Part shown: piece after piece, positions 49,892-59,639 of the stretch
How the letters are laid out: every line of letters begins with the position of its first letter
How positions within the stretch are numbered: position 1 is the first letter of the stretch
NCBI RefSeq assembly: GCF_900302475.1
Contig: NZ_OMOQ01000002.1
Span: 493,501 to 557,500, forward strand
From: Defluviimonas aquaemixtae
GTDB taxonomy: Bacteria > Pseudomonadota > Alphaproteobacteria > Rhodobacterales > Rhodobacteraceae
Direction of reading: 5' to 3'
DNA: 64,000 nucleotides
Notes under the pieces: model-generated
Told to the model about the DNA's origin: nothing
Seen by the model: the letters and a program-made list of their open reading frames with translations, nothing else
The model's database searches: none
Position numbers and translations under genes: made by a program

Positions 49892-50680
49892 ATGCCCTTC
49901 ACCATCGCCACCTGGAACATCAACTCCGTCAGGCTGCGCGAGGGGCTCGTTGCCCGTCTGATGCAGGAAGAGGCGCCGGACATTATTTGCCTGCAGGAAT
50001 GCAAGTCCCCGGTCGAGAAGATCCCGCTAGAGACATTCCGGGACCTTGGCTACGCGTACATTGCCGCGCGTGGGCAGAAGGGATACAACGGCGTTGCGAT
50101 ATTCTCGAAGTTTCCCCTGAAAGAGATCGGCGCGCACGACTTCGTCGATCTTGGCCACGCGCGACATATCGCGGCGCAGCTGGAAAACGGAGTCACCATC
50201 CACAATTTCTACGTCCCCGCGGGCGGTGACGTACCCGACCGCGAGATGAACGAAAAATTCGGCCAGAAGCTCGACTACGTGGCAGCGATGCGCGACTGGG
50301 CCAGCGCCGAAAAGCCCGAGAAGTCGATCCTTGTCGGCGATCTCAACATCGCGCCACGCGAGGATGACGTCTGGAGCCACAAGCAACTCTTGAAGATCGT
50401 CAGTCACACACCGATCGAGGTGGAGGGCCTCGGCGAGGCGCAAAATGCCGGCAAATGGGTCGACATCACCCGGCAAGACATTCCTGAGGGGCTGCTCTAC
50501 AGCTGGTGGTCTTATCGCTCGCCGAATTGGGATGCGGCGGATAAGGGCCGTCGTCTCGATCACATCTGGGCCACGCCGGACATCGCGAACGCGGGCCATG
50601 GCAGCCGCGTTCTGCGCTCGGCGCGGGGCTGGGAAAAGCCGTCTGACCACGCGCCGGTTTTCGCGACGTTTGATCTATAA
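49892..50680 (+). CDS. xthA: Exodeoxyribonuclease III
   Basis: 262 residues of the AP endonuclease/exonuclease III family. IICLQECK carries the metal-binding glutamate, VGDLNIAPREDDVW the catalytic Asp-Asn pair, RRLDHIW another metal ligand, and SDHAPV the catalytic histidine. It cuts at abasic sites in base-excision repair. ATG 49892 follows GAGGAGAACGCC; the upstream 49829 reading lacks a ribosome site. It ends 16 bp before the stop of the convergent Hint gene. Confidence 0.95.
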   Translation: MPFTIATWNINSVRLREGLVARLMQEEAPDIICLQECKSPVEKIPLETFRDLGYAYIAARGQKGYNGVAIFSKFPLKEIGAHDFVDLGHARHIAAQLENGVTIHNFYVPAGGDVPDREMNEKFGQKLDYVAAMRDWASAEKPEKSILVGDLNIAPREDDVWSHKQLLKIVSHTPIEVEGLGEAQNAGKWVDITRQDIPEGLLYSWWSYRSPNWDAADKGRRLDHIWATPDIANAGHGSRVLRSARGWEKPSDHAPVFATFDL

Positions 50681-50696
50681 CTTGAAGGATGGGCGT

Positions 50697-51785
50697 TCAG
50701 GCAGCGAGCGGCGCGCGACTTTTCAGCCGTGAGAGGTTGAGCGCGAAGGCGTCGTGGTCTCTGAGCCCCGGCCGCACCGGCGTTGCGTGATCCGGGAGTT
50801 CCCGTATCCGTCCGAGCGCGGCGGGCGCCGTCGTCCGAGCAAGATCCGGGTTACGAGTCAGACGGCCGAGATAGAGGCTTTCGGTCCGGATTCCGTTCGC
50901 GTCGATCACTGTGTGCCGGTCGAACAGCAGACCGTGGTAAGTCTCCAGCGCACCTTCACAATCCCAGACCGCCGTCCGGCCATTCACGAGATGGCGCGCT
51001 TCCACAAGCACCTCGTCCTCGCCGTAGTGATGCTCGACTTCGGGGCCGGACAGCGCGAGCCGCTGTCCGGGATTAATGCGGAGGTCCCGGGTCAATCCAT
51101 GATAAGGTGCGATCAATCGGACTGGACGCATTCGGCCCATGCCGGGCACGGCCACTCGACCTTGCCACAAGACGGGCAGAGGCCCGTCATCGGCGGTCAA
51201 CACGAGATCGCCGGGGTTCAGCGTTTCAATTGGGCGCGGACCTTCGGGCGTTGCGATCACGGTGCCGGGCGCAAAGCCCGGCATGGGACCGACGGTATGC
51301 CAATGATCGGCAAGGCCGATCCAATCAATCGCGACATGTCTACCACTGTCACCGGGCGCGAGCAGAGATTCCAGCTCGTCCCGAAGCATCGGCAAGGCGT
51401 CCGTCCCGTCATGCTGACGGATGGAACCCCGTGTCAGGTTCTCCGCTGTCAGAAGACTTCTGCCGCGAGCCGCGTCCCAGTGATAGGTCAGCCTCAATAT
51501 CCCGGAGATCGGCTCGAGACCGAGCCCAACCGAGAGGTGGCTCACCTCTGGCCCATGGCGCCGCAAGAGGTGCAGTCTCACGTCTTGGCCGCGCTCAATC
51601 GAGAACATCCGCTTGGGCTCGAGATGCCGCGCGAGCCTCAGCACCGGCTCGCCGTCGTTAGGCAAGCCGATTTCAGCCAGATCGAGTTCGATGACAAGCG
51701 TGCCGCGGTCAATCCGCTCCGGAAGCGGCGCCTGGTTGAGTTGCCGCGCAGTGCCGTCCGCGCTCCATATGGTGCGCCAAGTCAT
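50697..51785 (-). CDS. Hint-fold protein without the catalytic N-terminal cysteine
   Basis: 362 residues. Residues 1-165 are mostly beta strands with no family I recognise. From about 170 the Hedgehog/intein fold follows the Rhodobacterales Hint_2 pattern: GFAPGTVIATPEGPRPIE, LNPGDLVLT, PVRLIAPYHGL, INPGQRLALSG and DEVLVEARHLV. The first residue of the Hint module is normally Cys; here it is G170, so autocleavage through a thioester should not occur. I chose ATG 51785 (GAGG ten bases before); 51836 is an alternative. It lacks the Ca-binding repeats of secreted Hint proteins. Confidence 0.78.
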   Translation of the reverse strand: MTWRTIWSADGTARQLNQAPLPERIDRGTLVIELDLAEIGLPNDGEPVLRLARHLEPKRMFSIERGQDVRLHLLRRHGPEVSHLSVGLGLEPISGILRLTYHWDAARGRSLLTAENLTRGSIRQHDGTDALPMLRDELESLLAPGDSGRHVAIDWIGLADHWHTVGPMPGFAPGTVIATPEGPRPIETLNPGDLVLTADDGPLPVLWQGRVAVPGMGRMRPVRLIAPYHGLTRDLRINPGQRLALSGPEVEHHYGEDEVLVEARHLVNGRTAVWDCEGALETYHGLLFDRHTVIDANGIRTESLYLGRLTRNPDLARTTAPAALGRIRELPDHATPVRPGLRDHDAFALNLSRLKSRAPLAA

Positions 51786-52142
51786 AGCCGCACTGCCTCG
51801 GCTGCGCGAAGCGCAAGTGCTCTGCACCCGAGCCATGCTCTGGTCATCGTGCCCGCCTCCAACCTCGTGAGGCAGTGCAAACTGCAGACGGGGGAATGAT
51901 GCCCCGCTCCTTTCCGCCAACTGCTCAATTCGGAGGACGTTGCGCCCCGAAATGCGTTTGCCCTGCCTCGGGTCTTGTTTTTCTGCCTACGAGTATGTCC
52001 GACTGCCGCCGATTTGTGAATCCCTCTTGATCGGGCGGTTTCGATGGCGCAGGAACGCGGTGGCGTGGGCGCAACAGTCCTGCGGATTGCAGCCCGCCGT
52101 CATCGGGGCTAACGCTTTGGCAGTCCAACTTGGGAGCCTGTC
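51786..52142. other. Intergenic region between the Hint gene and dapE
   Basis: 357 bp between divergent genes. It should carry both promoters, but I see no clear -35/-10 pair, operator or terminator, and the short open frames (for example 51925-52128 minus) have no recognisable protein character. Confidence 0.6.
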
Positions 52143-53291
52143 TTGCCCGAACACGTCGATGCCGTTGCCCTGACCGCCGCGCTGGTCCGCTGCCCTAGCG
52201 TGACGCCGAAAGAGGGCGGCGCGCTTGACCTACTGACGACGATCCTTGGCGAGGCGGGGTTCGAGTGTCACCGCGTCGATCGGAACGGCACGCCCAACCT
52301 CTTCGCGCGGTGGGGCAAGAAGGGCGCAGCGAAAAGCTTCGGCTTCAACGGCCATACTGACGTCGTCCCGGTGGGCGACGCCGCCGCCTGGAGCCGCGAT
52401 CCGTTCGGAGCCGAGATCTCGGACGGTTGGCTTTGGGGGCGCGGCGCCACCGACATGAAATCTGGCGTCGCCGCCTTCGTCGCCGCGGCGGTGGATTTCG
52501 TGCGCGAAACACCTCCGGACGGCGCAGTGATCGTGACGATTACGGGGGACGAAGAAGGTCCGGGAAAAGATGGGACGGTCGCCATTCTCGACTGGATGAA
52601 GGCGCAAGACGAGTCGATGTCGGTCTGCCTCGTGGGAGAGCCGACTTGCCCCGAGCGGATGGGCGAGATGATCAAGATTGGCCGCCGCGGCTCCATGACG
52701 GTTAGTTTCGAGGCACGAGGCGAGCAGGGTCATTCAGCCTATCCCCACCGTGCCCGGAATCCTCTTCACGCACTGGTGCGCCTCTTGGCCCGGATCACGT
52801 CTCATCACCTTGATCACGGGACGGAACAGTTCGATCCCTCGACACTGGCGATCACCACCATCGACACAGGCAATGTCGCCTCGAATGTTATCCCGGCACG
52901 GGCGCGGTCGGTCGTGAACATCCGATTTAACGACGCGCATAGCTCGGCAAGCCTCGCCGACTGGCTGCGTGAAGAGGCAGCGGAGGTTCAAGACGAAACC
53001 GGGGTGAAGATCGGGTTGGCGATACAGGTGTCGGGCGAAAGTTTCCTGACGCCGCCGGGCCCCTTGGTCGATCTCGTAGCCGCTGCCGTGATGGCAGAGA
53101 CGGGGGTCGATCCGGTCCTTTCCACCTCAGGTGGCACATCTGATGCGCGCTTCGTGAAAGAGCACTGTCCGGTCGTGGAATTCGGGCTCGTAGGTCAAAC
53201 GATGCATCAGGTCGACGAGCGCGTCGAGATCGCGCAGATCGGAGCCCTGAAGTCTGTTTACCGGCGTATATTGCGGGACTACTTCGCCTGA
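52143..53291 (+). CDS. dapE: Succinyl-diaminopimelate desuccinylase
   Basis: 382 residues of the M20 peptidase fold. Zinc ligands and the catalytic acid are seen in [33 protein letters not shown] and GGTSDARF. DapE hydrolyses N-succinyl-L,L-diaminopimelate in the lysine/peptidoglycan pathway. The only start that yields the expected N terminus ([21 protein letters not shown]) is TTG at 52143, preceded by GGGAGC; the next in-frame ATG would remove conserved residues. rnr begins 57 bp after the stop. Confidence 0.93.
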   Translation: MPEHVDAVALTAALVRCPSVTPKEGGALDLLTTILGEAGFECHRVDRNGTPNLFARWGKKGAAKSFGFNGHTDVVPVGDAAAWSRDPFGAEISDGWLWGRGATDMKSGVAAFVAAAVDFVRETPPDGAVIVTITGDEEGPGKDGTVAILDWMKAQDESMSVCLVGEPTCPERMGEMIKIGRRGSMTVSFEARGEQGHSAYPHRARNPLHALVRLLARITSHHLDHGTEQFDPSTLAITTIDTGNVASNVIPARARSVVNIRFNDAHSSASLADWLREEAAEVQDETGVKIGLAIQVSGESFLTPPGPLVDLVAAAVMAETGVDPVLSTSGGTSDARFVKEHCPVVEFGLVGQTMHQVDERVEIAQIGALKSVYRRILRDYFA

Positions 53292-53348
53292 TGTGTCCGT
53301 CTCCGATTTTCGCATGACGCCAATTTCGGCCCGTGCTAGGTGATCGGC

Positions 53349-55604
53349 ATGGCGCGCATTCCTTCCAAAACAGAAATCCTCGACTGGATCGCAGAGAACC
53401 CTGGCCTCTCTGCCAAGCGCGACATCGCCAAGGCTTTTGGCATCAAGGGCGCCGATCGGATCGAGCTGAAACGGCTCCTGAAAGAACTGGAGGCGGAAGG
53501 CACGCTCGAACGCCGCCGCAAGTCCTACCGCGACCCCGAGAAACTGCCGCCGGTGACCGTGCTCACTATCCTCACTCCTGACCGGAACGGCGACCTTTTC
53601 GCGCGGCCGATGGAATGGCAGGGCGAGGGGCCGGAGCCGCGCGTGCTCTTCCAGCCGCGCAACAGCGACCCGGCGCTAGGCGAGGGCGACCGCATCCTTG
53701 CGCGCGTCAATGAGACGCGCGGTGAGGATTACCAGTACGAAGCGAGGTTGATCCGCAAGATCGGGACCAATCCACACAAGGTTCTCGGTGTCTTTCGAAA
53801 GGGGACCGAAGGCGGACGAATCGTTCCCATCGACAAGGGCGCGGAGAAAGAGTGGACCGTTGCGCCGGACGCCACGCAGGGCGCGCAGGACGGCGAACTT
53901 GTGGAGGCCGAACAGGCGGGTCCGAAGGGTCGCATGGGACTGCCTAAGGCACGGGTGGTCGAACGCCTCGGCGATCCTTCGGCGCCGAAGGCTGTCTCGC
54001 TCATCGCGATCCACCAGCACGGCATACCCGACGACTTCCCCGACGATGTGATCGCCGAGGCGGATGCCATGAACCCCGCGCCGCTCGGCGACCGCGAGGA
54101 TCTCCGCCACCTGCCCTTCATCACGATTGATCCCGCGGATGCACGCGACCACGACGACGCCTGCTACGCGCATCCCGACGAGGACCCAAAGAACGAAGGC
54201 GGTCACATCGTTTGGGTCGCCATCGCCGATGTCGCGCACCACGTCCCCCCCGGCTCGGCGCTCGACCGCGAGGCTCGGAATCGCGGCAACTCCACCTATT
54301 TTCCGGATCGCGTCGTGCCGATGCTGCCGGACCGGCTGTCGGGCGACCTGTGTTCATTACATGAAGGCGTTGCGCGTGCGGTAATCGCGGTTTGGATGAA
54401 GCTCGATTCCAAAGGCCGGAAGGTTTCGCACCGCTTCACGCGCGCGATGATAAAATCGGTCGCCAGCCTCAACTACGCGGAGGTACAGGAGGCGCAAGAT
54501 GGACGTCCGAACACGCGTTGTGACGAGCTTTTTGACGAGGTCATCGCACCGCTTTACTCCGCCTATGAGACGACGAAGACGGCCCGCGCGATGCGCCAAC
54601 CGCTTGACCTCGACCTGCCCGAACGCAAGATCGAACTCAGCGAGGACGGGCGCGTCACCTCCGTCGCGCTGCGCGAGCGTTTCGACGCACACCGGCTGAT
54701 CGAGGAATTCATGATCCTCGCCAACGTCGCCGCTGCCGAGGAGCTGATCCGCCTCCGCCGACCGCTGCTTTACAGGGTGCACGAGGAGCCTTCGCCGCAG
54801 AAGCTCGACGCGCTTCGCGAGGTGGCCGAGGCGTCTGGCTTCACGCTCGCCAAGGGGCAGGTCCTGAAGACCGAGCATCTGAACCGCCTGCTCGCCCAAG
54901 CGGAGGGCACCGATTTCGACGAGCTTTTGAACATCACGACGCTGCGGTCCATGACCCAAGCCTACTACAATGCGGAAAACTTCGGCCATTTTGGGCTCGC
55001 ACTGAAGCACTACGCGCATTTCACCTCGCCGATCCGGCGATACTCCGATCTGATCGTGCATCGCGCGCTAATCACAGGGCACGGCTGGGGCAAGGATGGG
55101 CTGTCGCCGCAGGACATCGAGATGCTTGAGGAAACCGCCAAACACATCTCCGACACCGAGCGGCGTTCGATGGCGGCCGAGCGCGACACGACCGACCGCT
55201 ACCTCGCGGCGTATCTCGCCGACCGGGTGGGCAGCGAATTTGCAGGCCGCGTTTCCACAGTTACGCGGTTCGGGCTGTTCGTGAAGCTCGACGAGACCGG
55301 CGCGGACGGGTTGATTCCGGTTCGCACGCTCGGGCGTGAGTTCTTCCATTTCGACCCGAGGGGCCAGACGCTGATGGGGGCCGATACCGGAACCGAGATT
55401 GGCGTGGGCCAACGGGTCACCGTCCGGCTGGCCGAGGCCGTGCCGGTGACCGGCGGCCTGATGCTGGAGCTTCTGGAGATCGAAGGGCGGCCGATGGCGG
55501 CCGGTGCATCGGCAAGGCGCGGTCGGCCGGGCGGGCGCCGTCCGGGCCCGGCACGGGCGAAACCGGGCCGCACCCGTCGCAAAGTTGAGCGCAAGCGCCG
55601 CTGA
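53349..55604 (+). CDS. rnr: Ribonuclease R
   Basis: 751 residues. An N-terminal winged-helix segment (ILDWIAENPGLSAKRDIAKAFG) is followed by cold-shock domains, the RNB exonuclease core with FITIDPADARDHDDACYAH (catalytic aspartates), a C-terminal S1 domain (about 640-715), and a basic Arg/Gly/Pro tail. RNase R degrades structured RNA 3' to 5' and matures rRNA. The start is ATG 53349; GTG 53340 would add three residues. Confidence 0.96.
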   Translation: MARIPSKTEILDWIAENPGLSAKRDIAKAFGIKGADRIELKRLLKELEAEGTLERRRKSYRDPEKLPPVTVLTILTPDRNGDLFARPMEWQGEGPEPRVLFQPRNSDPALGEGDRILARVNETRGEDYQYEARLIRKIGTNPHKVLGVFRKGTEGGRIVPIDKGAEKEWTVAPDATQGAQDGELVEAEQAGPKGRMGLPKARVVERLGDPSAPKAVSLIAIHQHGIPDDFPDDVIAEADAMNPAPLGDREDLRHLPFITIDPADARDHDDACYAHPDEDPKNEGGHIVWVAIADVAHHVPPGSALDREARNRGNSTYFPDRVVPMLPDRLSGDLCSLHEGVARAVIAVWMKLDSKGRKVSHRFTRAMIKSVASLNYAEVQEAQDGRPNTRCDELFDEVIAPLYSAYETTKTARAMRQPLDLDLPERKIELSEDGRVTSVALRERFDAHRLIEEFMILANVAAAEELIRLRRPLLYRVHEEPSPQKLDALREVAEASGFTLAKGQVLKTEHLNRLLAQAEGTDFDELLNITTLRSMTQAYYNAENFGHFGLALKHYAHFTSPIRRYSDLIVHRALITGHGWGKDGLSPQDIEMLEETAKHISDTERRSMAAERDTTDRYLAAYLADRVGSEFAGRVSTVTRFGLFVKLDETGADGLIPVRTLGREFFHFDPRGQTLMGADTGTEIGVGQRVTVRLAEAVPVTGGLMLELLEIEGRPMAAGASARRGRPGGRRPGPARAKPGRTRRKVERKRR

Positions 55605-55698
55605 CAACCAGTAAGATGCATATGCGGGCGATCTGACTCTTTTCGGACGATCACTGTCGCGCTACACTCACCGCAATCAAGAAACGAGCAGGTGAGGC

Positions 55699-56955
55699 AT
55701 GCGATACACAGCCGGAATCATGACAATTCTCGCGCTTCTGCCGTTCGCGGCAGCTGCCGCAGGAATAGCGCCGAACTCGCCAACCGCTGAAGGGGGGATC
55801 ATGGGCGGACCCGAAGAGATTGTACCCGCTGCGGCCAATCAGGGGTTCGGGCATTGGATTCGTGGGTTCCAAAGCAGGGCGCGTGCAGCTGGGATAGGCG
55901 ACCACGTTTTCGACAGCGCGTTCCGCGGCATTGAGTACAACGCCGACGTGATATCGAAAGACCGCAATCAAAGCGAGTTCACCAAGACGATCTGGGATTA
56001 TCTCGATTCCGCCGTGTCAGAAACCCGCGTCGCGAACGGCAAGGCGGCACTCGCTCAACACCGCAATCTTCTGGAGCAGATCGAGGCGACCTATGGCGTC
56101 GACAAAGAAGTCGTCGTCGCGGTTTGGGGACTCGAAAGCTCCTACGGTACGTACCGAGGCAACACGCCGCTGATCGAGGCTCTGGCGACGCTCGCCTATG
56201 ACGGGCGGCGTGGCAAATTCTTCGAAAGCCAGTTGATTGCTGCGCTACAAATCGTCCAGGCAGGCGATGTCGATCCGCGCCAGATGACCGGCAGTTGGGC
56301 GGGCGCGATGGGGCATACCCAATTCATCCCCACCTCGTATCTTTCCTATGCGGTCGATTTCACCGGCGACGGCAAGCGCGATATCTGGTCGGATGATCCC
56401 GCAGATGCGCTCGCTTCGACGGCGGCCTATCTTTCGCAGTTCGGCTGGCGCAGGGGGCTGCCCTGGGGAGTCGAAGTGCAGCTTCCGAACGATTTCGACT
56501 TCGCGCTGACGGGAGAGCGGGTGAAGAAATCGCCCGCTGAGTGGGCGGCCATGGGCGTCCGCGACACGAGCGGCCAGCTGATCCCAAACCACGGCGCCGC
56601 ATCGATCCTCATGCCGGCCGGCGCCCGCGGCGCGGCTTTCATGATCTTCCAGAACTTCCACGTGATCGAGCGCTACAACACGGCGGACGCCTATGTCATC
56701 GGCGTCGGTCACCTGGCGGATCGGATCGCCGGCGGACAGCCGATCCAGGCAAGTTGGCCGCGCGAGGACCGCGCGCTGCTGTTCGCCGAACGCAAGGAGC
56801 TGCAAGAGCGCCTTACCCGCGCCGGGTTCGACACCCAAGGCGTGGACGGAAAGATCGGACCGAACACGATTGCCGCGATTCGAGCCTATCAGCGGGCATC
56901 CGGATTGACCCCCGATGGATATGCGAGCGTCGATATTCTGAAACGCCTGAAGTAA
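55699..56955 (+). CDS. Lytic murein transglycosylase (MltB-like) with C-terminal peptidoglycan-binding domain
   Basis: 418 residues with a signal peptide (1-about 20). The SLT_2/MltB domain (50-340) has the catalytic glutamate in VWGLESSYGTYRGNTP and the family motif GAMGHTQFIPTSY. A PG_binding_1 module follows (about 358-418: LQERLTRAGFDTQGVDGKIG). The enzyme cleaves glycan strands to 1,6-anhydro-muropeptides in the periplasm. There is no lipobox, so it is soluble rather than outer-membrane bound. Confidence 0.93.
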   Translation: MRYTAGIMTILALLPFAAAAAGIAPNSPTAEGGIMGGPEEIVPAAANQGFGHWIRGFQSRARAAGIGDHVFDSAFRGIEYNADVISKDRNQSEFTKTIWDYLDSAVSETRVANGKAALAQHRNLLEQIEATYGVDKEVVVAVWGLESSYGTYRGNTPLIEALATLAYDGRRGKFFESQLIAALQIVQAGDVDPRQMTGSWAGAMGHTQFIPTSYLSYAVDFTGDGKRDIWSDDPADALASTAAYLSQFGWRRGLPWGVEVQLPNDFDFALTGERVKKSPAEWAAMGVRDTSGQLIPNHGAASILMPAGARGAAFMIFQNFHVIERYNTADAYVIGVGHLADRIAGGQPIQASWPREDRALLFAERKELQERLTRAGFDTQGVDGKIGPNTIAAIRAYQRASGLTPDGYASVDILKRLK

Positions 56956-56961
56956 GGAAAC

Positions 56962-56981
56962 GGCCGCCCCCCGGGGCGGCC
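56962..56981. terminator. Perfect GC hairpin between convergent genes
   Basis: GGCCGCCCC / GGGGCGGCC with two bases between, 7 bp after the transglycosylase stop and 25 bp before the gabT stop. The position suits a shared end for both transcripts, but there is no U run on either strand. Confidence 0.5.
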
Positions 56982-57006
56982 AGCCTGACCCCATACGAAT
57001 GCCGCG

Positions 57007-58278
57007 TCAGGCGCTGCGGGCAGCGCGAATTGAGTCCTCGAGCTTTCCTAGCGCTTCGGTGAAGACCTCGTCCTGTATCGTGATCGGCGACAGGAAGCGC
57101 ACGACGTTCCCGTAAACACCGCAGGTCAGGAGCAGAAGGCCGCGGTTCAGCGCTTCGGTGCGGACCTTATTGGCGAAGTCGGCCGACGGCTTGTCGCCTT
57201 TATTGAACTCGACCGCGTTCATGAAGCCAGGGCCCCGGATGTCGACGATTTCGGGTACCTCGTCGCGCAGACTGGCAAGGTGCTGCTTCAGCCGTGCGCC
57301 GAGCTGGTTGGCGCGATCGCAAAGGCCCTCTTCCTCGATCACGTCGATCACCGCGTTGGCGGCAGCGATGCCGAGCGGGCTGCCCCCATAGGTGCCGCCA
57401 AGACCGCCGGGCGCGGGCGCGTCCATGACCTCGGCGCGGCCCGTCACCGCCGCCAAAGGGAAGCCGCCAGCCAGCGACTTGGCCATCGTCGTCAGATCCG
57501 GCTGAACGTCGTGGTGCTCCATCGCGAACATCTTTCCGGTTCGGGCGAAACCCGTCTGCACCTCATCTGCGATGAGGAGGATGCCATGCTCGTCGCAGAT
57601 GCCGCGAAGCTTCGTCATGAACTCGCGCGGCGCCTCGTAGAAGCCGCCCTCGCCCTGCACCGGCTCGACGATGATCGCGGCAACGCGCTTCGGATCGACA
57701 TCCGCCTTGAAGAGATAGTTGAGTGCGTCGATCGACTTCTCGACGCTCCCGCCGTGCAGCGGTACTGGGAAGGGCGCGTGGAAGACGTCGCCCGGCATGC
57801 CGCCGAAGCCGACCTTGTAGGGCACGACCTTGCCGGTCAGCGCCATGCCCATGAAGGTGCGGCCATGAAATGCGCCGGTGAAGGCGACGACGGCCTGGCG
57901 GCCGGTCGCGGCGCGGGCAATCTTTACTGCGTTCTCGACCGCCTCGGCGCCGGTCGTGACGAAGATCGACTTCTTGTCGCCCTTCGCCGGGACCATCGCG
58001 TTCAGCCGCTCGGCCAGACGCACGTAGTTTTCGTACGGCACGACCTGGTGGCAGGTATGCGTGAAGCGGTCGATCTGATCCTTGACCGCTGCGATCACCT
58101 TTGGATGACGGTGGCCGGTGTTCAGAACGGCGATTCCGCTCGCAAAGTCGATGTAGCGGTTGCCCTCGGCGTCCCAGATTTCAGCGTTTTCGGCTCGGTC
58201 GGCGTAGATCTGCGTCATTACGCCAACACCGCGCGACAAGGCGGATTGACGGCGGGATTCTATTGCGGCGTTTTGCAT
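57007..58278 (-). CDS. gabT: 4-aminobutyrate aminotransferase (class III)
   Basis: 423 residues. The PLP lysine lies in TTMAKSLAGGFPLAAV, with TTGAEAVENAVKIARA, FTGAFHGRTFMGMALT and LLIADEVQTGFARTGK as class III signatures. Length and the QNAAIESRRQSALSRGVGV start match GabT, which moves the amino group of GABA (or 5-aminovalerate) to 2-oxoglutarate. ATG 58276-58278 has GAGGAGCAACCC in front; the 58476 reading would add 66 residues from noncoding sequence. No gabD is adjacent. Confidence 0.92.
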   Translation of the reverse strand: MQNAAIESRRQSALSRGVGVMTQIYADRAENAEIWDAEGNRYIDFASGIAVLNTGHRHPKVIAAVKDQIDRFTHTCHQVVPYENYVRLAERLNAMVPAKGDKKSIFVTTGAEAVENAVKIARAATGRQAVVAFTGAFHGRTFMGMALTGKVVPYKVGFGGMPGDVFHAPFPVPLHGGSVEKSIDALNYLFKADVDPKRVAAIIVEPVQGEGGFYEAPREFMTKLRGICDEHGILLIADEVQTGFARTGKMFAMEHHDVQPDLTTMAKSLAGGFPLAAVTGRAEVMDAPAPGGLGGTYGGSPLGIAAANAVIDVIEEEGLCDRANQLGARLKQHLASLRDEVPEIVDIRGPGFMNAVEFNKGDKPSADFANKVRTEALNRGLLLLTCGVYGNVVRFLSPITIQDEVFTEALGKLEDSIRAARSA

Positions 58279-58584
58279 GGGTTGCTCCTCGAAACACTCC
58301 CCGCCTCGATAGACCTTTCGCGTGCCTTGTTCAATTTGCTGATTGCGGCTGCGCTTTGAGCGACGACCACATAGCGGAAGCACTTCAGCGCGCGATTTGG
58401 CCCGCTGACACAACAGCAACACCAATCCCTTTTCTGCGACGAGGATATTCGTTCGGCGAATATGCGCGTTGCCCACGGGCCGCTTTCGGCGAGGCCCGGC
58501 TGAGTGAAATTCCGCTTATGGATTTCGTGGCTTATGGAGTCAATTTTCCGGCCGGCGTTCAGATGTCAGGCAAAGGAGTCGCTC
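58279..58584. other. Divergent intergenic region between gabT and a small membrane-protein gene
   Basis: 306 bp that should hold the gabT promoter (minus) and that of the small gene at 58585 (plus). The one clear structure is the 7-bp-arm inverted repeat at 58445-58463, listed separately; otherwise no promoter is certain. Confidence 0.6.
58445..58463. promoter_or_regulatory. Inverted repeat ATATTCG-n5-CGAATAT
   Basis: Perfect seven-base arms around TTCGG, 122 bp upstream of the small GTG-start gene and 167 bp upstream of gabT. The AT-rich symmetric form looks like an operator more than a terminator. Its first half (ATATTCG) recurs in the repeat ahead of the paralogous small gene at 60.6 kb. 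Confidence 0.4.
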
Positions 58585-58812
58585 GTGGAGTATGAGCAGC
58601 ACTTTTATGGCCGATCTTCTTACGATCCGTCCTGCGAGCGGAGTGTGTCCAATCGCTTGGGCGGGAGCTGGGGCACCCCTGCAAGGATCGCAGCGATTTT
58701 CATCGCGTTCGTGGTGGTCAGCTTGACGGCCGGAGCGCAGCGCCAGGAAGTCGCGGCGTCGGCGGACGCGGCGTTGGCGCACGCGGGTCCGGTCAATCGG
58801 GTGTCCCACTAG
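58585..58812 (+). CDS. Small single-helix membrane protein, YEQH..GRSSYDPS family (copy 1)
   Basis: 75 residues from a GTG with AGGAG seven bases upstream. The N-terminal VEYEQHFYGRSSYDPS, probably cytoplasmic, precedes one hydrophobic helix (about 33-52) and a short tail. The same N-terminal motif, at the same position, occurs in the protein at 60605-60904, which shows that both are real genes and paralogues. No database family is recalled. The gene is divergent from gabT and convergent with the multi-pass membrane gene that follows. Confidence 0.72.
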   Translation: MEYEQHFYGRSSYDPSCERSVSNRLGGSWGTPARIAAIFIAFVVVSLTAGAQRQEVAASADAALAHAGPVNRVSH

Positions 58813-58843
58813 CGATTGAAGTTGGGCTCGGCTGCGGGGTCGC

Positions 58844-59575
58844 TCAAGTCCCGCCGCCGAGCCGCTGCATGGTGTTTGTTAGTGAGGTCAGGGCGCGGCC
58901 CTTCGTTAGCCATGAGGTCGCGAATGCGACCGTCGCAAGCGACTCCGTCCAGAACAGGTAGTTGCGTTCCGACAGCCGCGCGCGAGTCTCGGGATCCGTC
59001 AGGAAGTAGGGCAGGATCGCCACCATCATGGCAACGATCACCGTACCGCAGCCGAGGAATATGAAGCTGCGCACGGTCCACAGAAGACGGCCGTCCGCGT
59101 CGCGTTCGCCCTGCGGGAACTGCAAGACGCTGAAGAGTGCGAGGCACGAAAAAAATATGATTGCTGCGCCATAGTGCAGCAATTCGGGATGAGACGTGAT
59201 GCCGAAACGCCAGCACAGTTGCGGCGCATCGACACAGACGGGGTAGCCATGCCGGTGAACCGGTAGGAGTGCAATGCCGAGCGCGGCAATGCCTGCGATC
59301 GCCGACAGCCAGCGGTCGGACAGAAACTCACCAGGTGCTGGGTCGTAGCCGCGGTAGGCAACGAGAAAAATGCCTATCGCCGACAGCGTTCCTGTGAGGA
59401 TGCCGCCCATGGACGTGTAGTAGAAATCACTGATCGAACCCTCAAGGCTGTAGCCTCCAATCCAGGCAAAGGCCAGAAGCGACAGCGGCAGGAACCAACC
59501 AAGATAGCCCAGAGCCTGGCGGACGGCTTGAAAGGATAGAACGAGATCAGGGTCAGTCTGAGATTTTCGGGCCAT
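58844..59575 (-). CDS. Multi-pass inner-membrane protein of unknown function
   Basis: 243 residues with six or seven predicted membrane helices (around 20-38, 55-75, 88-104, 130-150, 170-190 and 205-225). A conserved-looking stretch SISDFYYTSMGGILTGTLSAIG and YRGYDPAPGEFLSDRW recall the DUF998/Frag1-like group, but I cannot assign it. The ATG at 59573-59575 follows AGAGGAA. It is 64 bp downstream of pyrF on the same strand, so it may share that transcript, and it lies between the two small paralogous genes. Confidence 0.7.
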   Translation of the reverse strand: MARKSQTDPDLVLSFQAVRQALGYLGWFLPLSLLAFAWIGGYSLEGSISDFYYTSMGGILTGTLSAIGIFLVAYRGYDPAPGEFLSDRWLSAIAGIAALGIALLPVHRHGYPVCVDAPQLCWRFGITSHPELLHYGAAIIFFSCLALFSVLQFPQGERDADGRLLWTVRSFIFLGCGTVIVAMMVAILPYFLTDPETRARLSERNYLFWTESLATVAFATSWLTKGRALTSLTNTMQRLGGGT

Positions 59576-59639
59576 GCAAGTTCCTCTAGCGGGGCGACGA
59601 GAGGATAGCATGGGATCTTGGGCGTTGCGGCGCTCCCCG

